From JBDTNK01 sp039933775 (GTDB lineage: Bacteria; Chloroflexota; Limnocylindria; QHBO01): a DNA stretch of 8,933 nt. The stretch lies in the NCBI GenBank assembly GCA_039933775.1, contig JBDTNK010000079.1:1-8933 (forward strand). Direction: 5' to 3'. The notes beneath the pieces are model-generated. The model was not told the origin of the DNA. It did not search any database and saw nothing but the letters and a program-made list of their open reading frames with translations. Each line of letters opens with the position of its first letter. Position 1 is the stretch's first letter. The position numbers were made by a program, and so were the translations under genes. Below are positions 6,676 to 8,933 of this stretch, in pieces.

Positions 6676-6700
6676 CGGGCGCTGACGGGCGCTGACCGGG
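6671..6700 (+). repeat. Three 10-bp tandem units carrying stops in all frames
   Basis: GCTGACGGGC (6671-6680) is repeated exactly at 6681-6690 and imperfectly at 6691-6700 (GCTGACCGGG). The ureohydrolase stop TGA is in unit one. Because the period is 10, the TGAs at 6673, 6683 and 6693 fall in all three forward frames. Confidence 0.75.
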
Positions 6701-6701
6701 G

Positions 6702-6723
6702 TTGATTCAGCTCGGTGAATCAA
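6702..6723. promoter_or_regulatory. Perfect palindrome TTGATTCA-N6-TGAATCAA (operator or hairpin)
   Basis: Eight-base arms at 6702-6709 and 6716-6723 are exact inverted repeats around GCTCGG. The arms are AT-rich in very GC-rich surroundings, and no T-run follows on either strand. It could be a 3' hairpin that ends or stabilises the ureohydrolase transcript, or a dimeric regulator's site. The sequence does not decide between these. Confidence 0.5.
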
Positions 6724-6865
6724 ATCGCGCATCTGACGGTCCTCCCGCGCGGCCTGAGTCACCCAGTTGGAAGCCCAGAAGGCCAGCGCGCTCACGTTCC
6801 GAAGCCCAGGACGCCGCCGCCAGCTGGCGCCACTGGCGCCCCGCAGCTCGGAAACCGGACAAGGT

Positions 6866-7028
6866 GACAGATGCTCACCCAGACGACCTTGGGGAAGTTC
6901 CGCGCCGTCGCTTCATGACAGATGCCGCTCCCAGTGAGCGGATGTGATCTAAATCGCCCGATGGGGACGCGATCAGCCCGGGTCGCAGCCTCGGTGCCGG
7001 CGTAACGCCCGCACCGTGAGCATCTGTC
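6866..7028. repeat. 163-bp segment with 13-bp terminal inverted repeats (MITE-like candidate)
   Basis: GACAGATGCTCAC (6866-6878) is exactly inverted at 7016-7028 (GTGAGCATCTGTC). An extra direct copy of TGACAGATGC (6865-6874) occurs inside at 6916-6925, next to the hairpin 6925-6941. A diverged copy, GCATCTGAC, lies outside at 6729-6737. No coding capacity and no target-site duplication is visible. It could be a miniature inverted-repeat element, a remnant of an insertion sequence, or a pair of regulatory repeats. Confidence 0.42.
6925..6941. repeat. Short hairpin CCGCTC-N5-GAGCGG
   Basis: A perfect 6-bp GC-rich stem with a 5-nt loop (CCAGT) directly follows the second TGACAGATGC copy. No T-run follows on the plus strand. 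It could help end rightward transcription, but this is weakly supported. Confidence 0.35.
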
Positions 7029-7070
7029 CCGATGCGAGCGCCGCCGCGCCCGAAATGCACGGGCACGAAA

Positions 7071-7101
7071 GGCCCGGGCGACGCGAAGGCGCGCCCGGGC
7101 C
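7071..7101 (-). terminator. Hairpin terminator of the nuclease gene
   Basis: GGCCCGGGCG (7071-7080) and CGCCCGGGCC (7092-7101) form a perfect 10-bp GC stem around an 11-nt loop. Read on the minus strand, it starts 8 nt after the TAA stop at 7110-7112 and is followed by TTTCGTG, a short T-tract. This fits an intrinsic terminator in a high-GC genome. Confidence 0.78.
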
Positions 7102-7109
7102 ATCGGTCC

Positions 7110-8933
7110 TTACTGGGAAGCCAGGCGATCCGCCTCCCGCTCCAGTGCCGCCGCGGCATCCGCGTCCATGAACTTCGGCACGAAGTCCTGTGCCTGGTCA
7201 CCCAGCGCGATGAGCTGGGCGTCCCCGGCGCTCTCCTTGCCGGCCGCGTAGAACGCCTCGGCCCTGTCGAGCCGGTCGGTCAGCTGCGACAGCTTCGACG
7301 AAGCGATGTCGCCGTTCTCGACGTAGTACGCGACGAGGTGGCGCAGCCGGTCGATCGTGACGTCGCCGAAGTAGCGAGCCTCCTGCGGATCGTGATCGGA
7401 GGCGCCGCGCGCGACGTCACCGTCATAGGCCGCCGGGAAGTCCGCGTTGACGTGGGCCACGCGGACCCCATGCAGCTCGTCGAGCAGCGTCTGCGAGACG
7501 AACTGCGAGTCGAGTGTCTGTGCCTGTCCCTCGAACGTGTAGCTGTACGCCGCCTGCGGCACCTCGTCGATCAGGATGTCGTACAGGTTGTGCATCCCGG
7601 TGTTGTAGATCGGCGCGAGCTGGTCTGAAGGACCGATGTCATCGTCGCCGTACGGCTCACCGGGCGCGAACGGATCGTCGGGACGCGGGAAGACGTTGAA
7701 GTCGCCGCCGGTCACGATCCGCGAACCGTCATCGGTCGTCCGAAGGGCGTCGATCAGAGCGGCGTTGTAGGAGGCCTGCTCGGTGCGCTGCCCGACCCGG
7801 CCATCGGGCCCGGAGCTGAAGTGGTTGCTGATCGCGTACAGATCGGTGAAGACGCTTGTCCCGATCCCGTCACGCCAGACCCGGAAGTAGCCGACCTGCG
7901 GCGCTCGGGTGTAGACGTTCGAGCCATCGGTCCCCGTCGAACGGTCGACGTCCGCGGGCAGGACCGCGTTCAGCGCCTTGGGATTCTGGACGTCCGCGTT
8001 GTACGCCAACCCGCCGGGGTAGGCGACGCTCGGCGCAGAGCCGAGCACGGGATGTGAGGCATCGGCCACAAGGAGCTCCACGCGGTCGCTGCGATAGAGG
8101 AATGCCGCGGTGATGCCACGGTCATCGGCCCCATTTCGGTCGTAGGCCGCCGCATAGGTCGGCCCGCCCAGGCCCGCGATGGCCACTGCCAGGTCCTGGA
8201 GGGAGTCGGGCTGGCCATCGGCGTTGTTCGTGCCGCCGCAGGTGACGGCGCCATCGGTCACGGTGCAGATGTCCTGGTCCTCCGCCTCCTGGATCATGAG
8301 GATGTCCGGGCTGTGGAGGTCGTTCAGGATCTGGCTGGCGATGTCGGCAAGGTGCTGGTCGTACTGCGCCTGGTTGAGGGGGACGTAGTCGAACGGCGGG
8401 CTCACGCCGGGGCAGCCGCTGTTGCCCAGGAAGTCGCAGCCGTCGAACGGATCGTCGCGGAAGTCGTACAGGTTCTCGACGTTGTAGGTCGAGGTCGTGT
8501 ACTCGCTCTCCGTGTCGGCCGCAGGCACGGGCGCATTGGCCGATGGATCGACGCCATGCGCGAAGCCGGGCTGCTGCTCGACCTCGATGGCGTACTTGTC
8601 GAAGGTGAAGGTGAGGCCACCGGTGACGGTCACCGTGCTCGTGTCGAAGGTGCGCGCCGGCTCGATGAGCGTGGCGTTGCTGCCGGCGTTCCACTTGAGG
8701 CCGTGGCTGGTCAGCATGATCCGCATGCCGTTGCCGTTGTCCCAGCTTCCAGCCGGACCGATGTCATCGAGCGGATGCACGTCGCGGAAGACGCGGCGCG
8801 CATACGGGTCGCTGCGCTGCGCGAGCGGATGGTCGCCGCGGATGACCCACAGCTCACCGTCCTGGGTGCTCGCGAAGTAGTTGCGCGGCGCAGTCACCGC
8901 GGCGCCGGCCTCGAGGCTGAAGCGCATCGCCTC
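7110..8933 (-). CDS. Secreted ExeM/NucH-like endonuclease with FIMAH-like C-terminus (5' partial)
   Basis: The frame is open to the right edge (Glu-Ala before the Met at 8927). That Met is probably internal, as E-G/A-M-R is typical of the beta domain ahead of the nuclease core, so the signal peptide and N-terminal domains are outside the window. Numbered from 8927, residues 1-120 resemble the OB-fold/beta region of extracellular ExeM/NucH nucleases. Residues about 143-520 are an endonuclease/exonuclease/phosphatase core: YNVENLYDF (148-156), MIQEAED (E214), SNHFSSG (H369), GGDFNVFP (D409, N411), LDSQF (D473) and SDHDP (D511, H512). Cys pairs C164/C172 and C221/C230 could form disulfides, consistent with export. 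Residues about 525-603 form a helical region (LVAYYVENGDI..., LDRAEAFYAAGK..., ALEREADRLA) resembling the FIMAH domain of surface or secreted proteins. No LPXTG or membrane anchor follows. By family it would cleave extracellular DNA with divalent metal, probably for nutrient uptake. Confidence 0.88.
   Translation of the reverse strand, partial: EAMRFSLEAGAAVTAPRNYFASTQDGELWVIRGDHPLAQRSDPYARRVFRDVHPLDDIGPAGSWDNGNGMRIMLTSHGLKWNAGSNATLIEPARTFDTSTVTVTGGLTFTFDKYAIEVEQQPGFAHGVDPSANAPVPAADTESEYTTSTYNVENLYDFRDDPFDGCDFLGNSGCPGVSPPFDYVPLNQAQYDQHLADIASQILNDLHSPDILMIQEAEDQDICTVTDGAVTCGGTNNADGQPDSLQDLAVAIAGLGGPTYAAAYDRNGADDRGITAAFLYRSDRVELLVADASHPVLGSAPSVAYPGGLAYNADVQNPKALNAVLPADVDRSTGTDGSNVYTRAPQVGYFRVWRDGIGTSVFTDLYAISNHFSSGPDGRVGQRTEQASYNAALIDALRTTDDGSRIVTGGDFNVFPRPDDPFAPGEPYGDDDIGPSDQLAPIYNTGMHNLYDILIDEVPQAAYSYTFEGQAQTLDSQFVSQTLLDELHGVRVAHVNADFPAAYDGDVARGASDHDPQEARYFGDVTIDRLRHLVAYYVENGDIASSKLSQLTDRLDRAEAFYAAGKESAGDAQLIALGDQAQDFVPKFMDADAAAALEREADRLASQ

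Larger units (their letters stand above)
6676..7109. other. Repeat-rich intergenic region without a convincing gene
   Basis: These 434 nt lie between two convergent genes. Open frames here are short, Arg/Ser/Pro-rich and without recognisable domains or Shine-Dalgarno sequences. The region holds the 10-bp tandem units, the AT-rich palindrome, a small tandem CTGGCGCC at 6824-6831 and 6833-6840, a 13-bp inverted-repeat pair, and a hairpin CCGCTC/GAGCGG (6925-6930 and 6936-6941). It ends with the nuclease terminator. A decayed mobile fragment or clustered non-coding signals would both fit. Confidence 0.6.

Noticed and set aside
6701..6730. tRNA-like sequence (TTCAGCTCGGTGA, AATCAAATC)
   Set aside because: It recalls D- and T-arm text but no acceptor stem or anticodon arm can be formed; the palindrome explains the similarity.
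6702..6947. Plus-strand frame starting TTG after the ureohydrolase
   Set aside because: It begins in the AT-rich palindrome and is Arg/Pro/Ser-rich with no recognisable fold, so coding is not supported.
6792..7103. Minus-strand open frame in the large spacer
   Set aside because: Its N-terminal half is repetitive Arg/Ala sequence read through the terminator and repeats, and no Shine-Dalgarno or domain is visible. Two similar ICH segments in it simply reflect the TGACAGATGC repeat.
7110..8933. Nuclease and XRE regulator as a defence or toxin-antitoxin system
   Set aside because: The nuclease is on the opposite strand, has its own terminator and secreted-enzyme features, and is separated by a 434-nt spacer and another gene. 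Nothing links it functionally to the regulator.

Overview
The window is high-GC bacterial DNA with long, closely packed genes and two GTG starts. Third-codon-position GC bias leaves many long antisense open frames. The sequence contains no rRNA or other phylogenetic marker. A high-GC soil or aquatic lineage such as Chloroflexota or Actinomycetota would fit, but this is a guess from composition and gene content. I see no tRNA, rRNA, CRISPR array or intact transposase.

Layout: (1) Positions 1-1325 (+) hold the 3' part of a CopD-type copper-transport membrane protein with a periplasmic C-terminal domain and a Met/His-rich segment. (2) Positions 1404-4609 (+) hold a coupled pair: a classical short-chain dehydrogenase/reductase with a hydrophobic C-terminal tail, then, 2 nt later, a 731-aa glycogen-debranching-enzyme-like glycosidase (amylo-alpha-1,6-glucosidase family). 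(3) Positions 4610-4897 are a control region with a palindromic -10-like box and a direct repeat. A small membrane protein may be read leftward from it. (4) Positions 4898-6675 (+) hold a second coupled pair: a three-domain regulator (XRE helix-turn-helix, DUF2442-like, DUF7662-like) and, 5 nt later, an arginase/agmatinase-family ureohydrolase whose usual GGDH metal motif reads GGDD. (5) Positions 6676-7109 have no convincing gene but are rich in short repeats and palindromes, including a 163-bp segment bounded by perfect 13-bp inverted repeats, and end in a strong hairpin terminator. (6) Positions 7110-8933 (-) hold most of a secreted ExeM/NucH-like endonuclease of the EEP superfamily with a C-terminal FIMAH-like helical domain. 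Its 5' end lies outside the window.

The genes do not form one obvious pathway. They look like separate transcription units: copper handling, storage-glycan or glycoside metabolism, a regulator with an amidinohydrolase, and a convergent extracellular nuclease for DNA scavenging. I found no clear new defence or mobile system. The best leads are the regulator's domain architecture, its pairing with the GGDD ureohydrolase, the repeat-rich spacer, and the possible small membrane protein antisense to the glycosidase 3' end.
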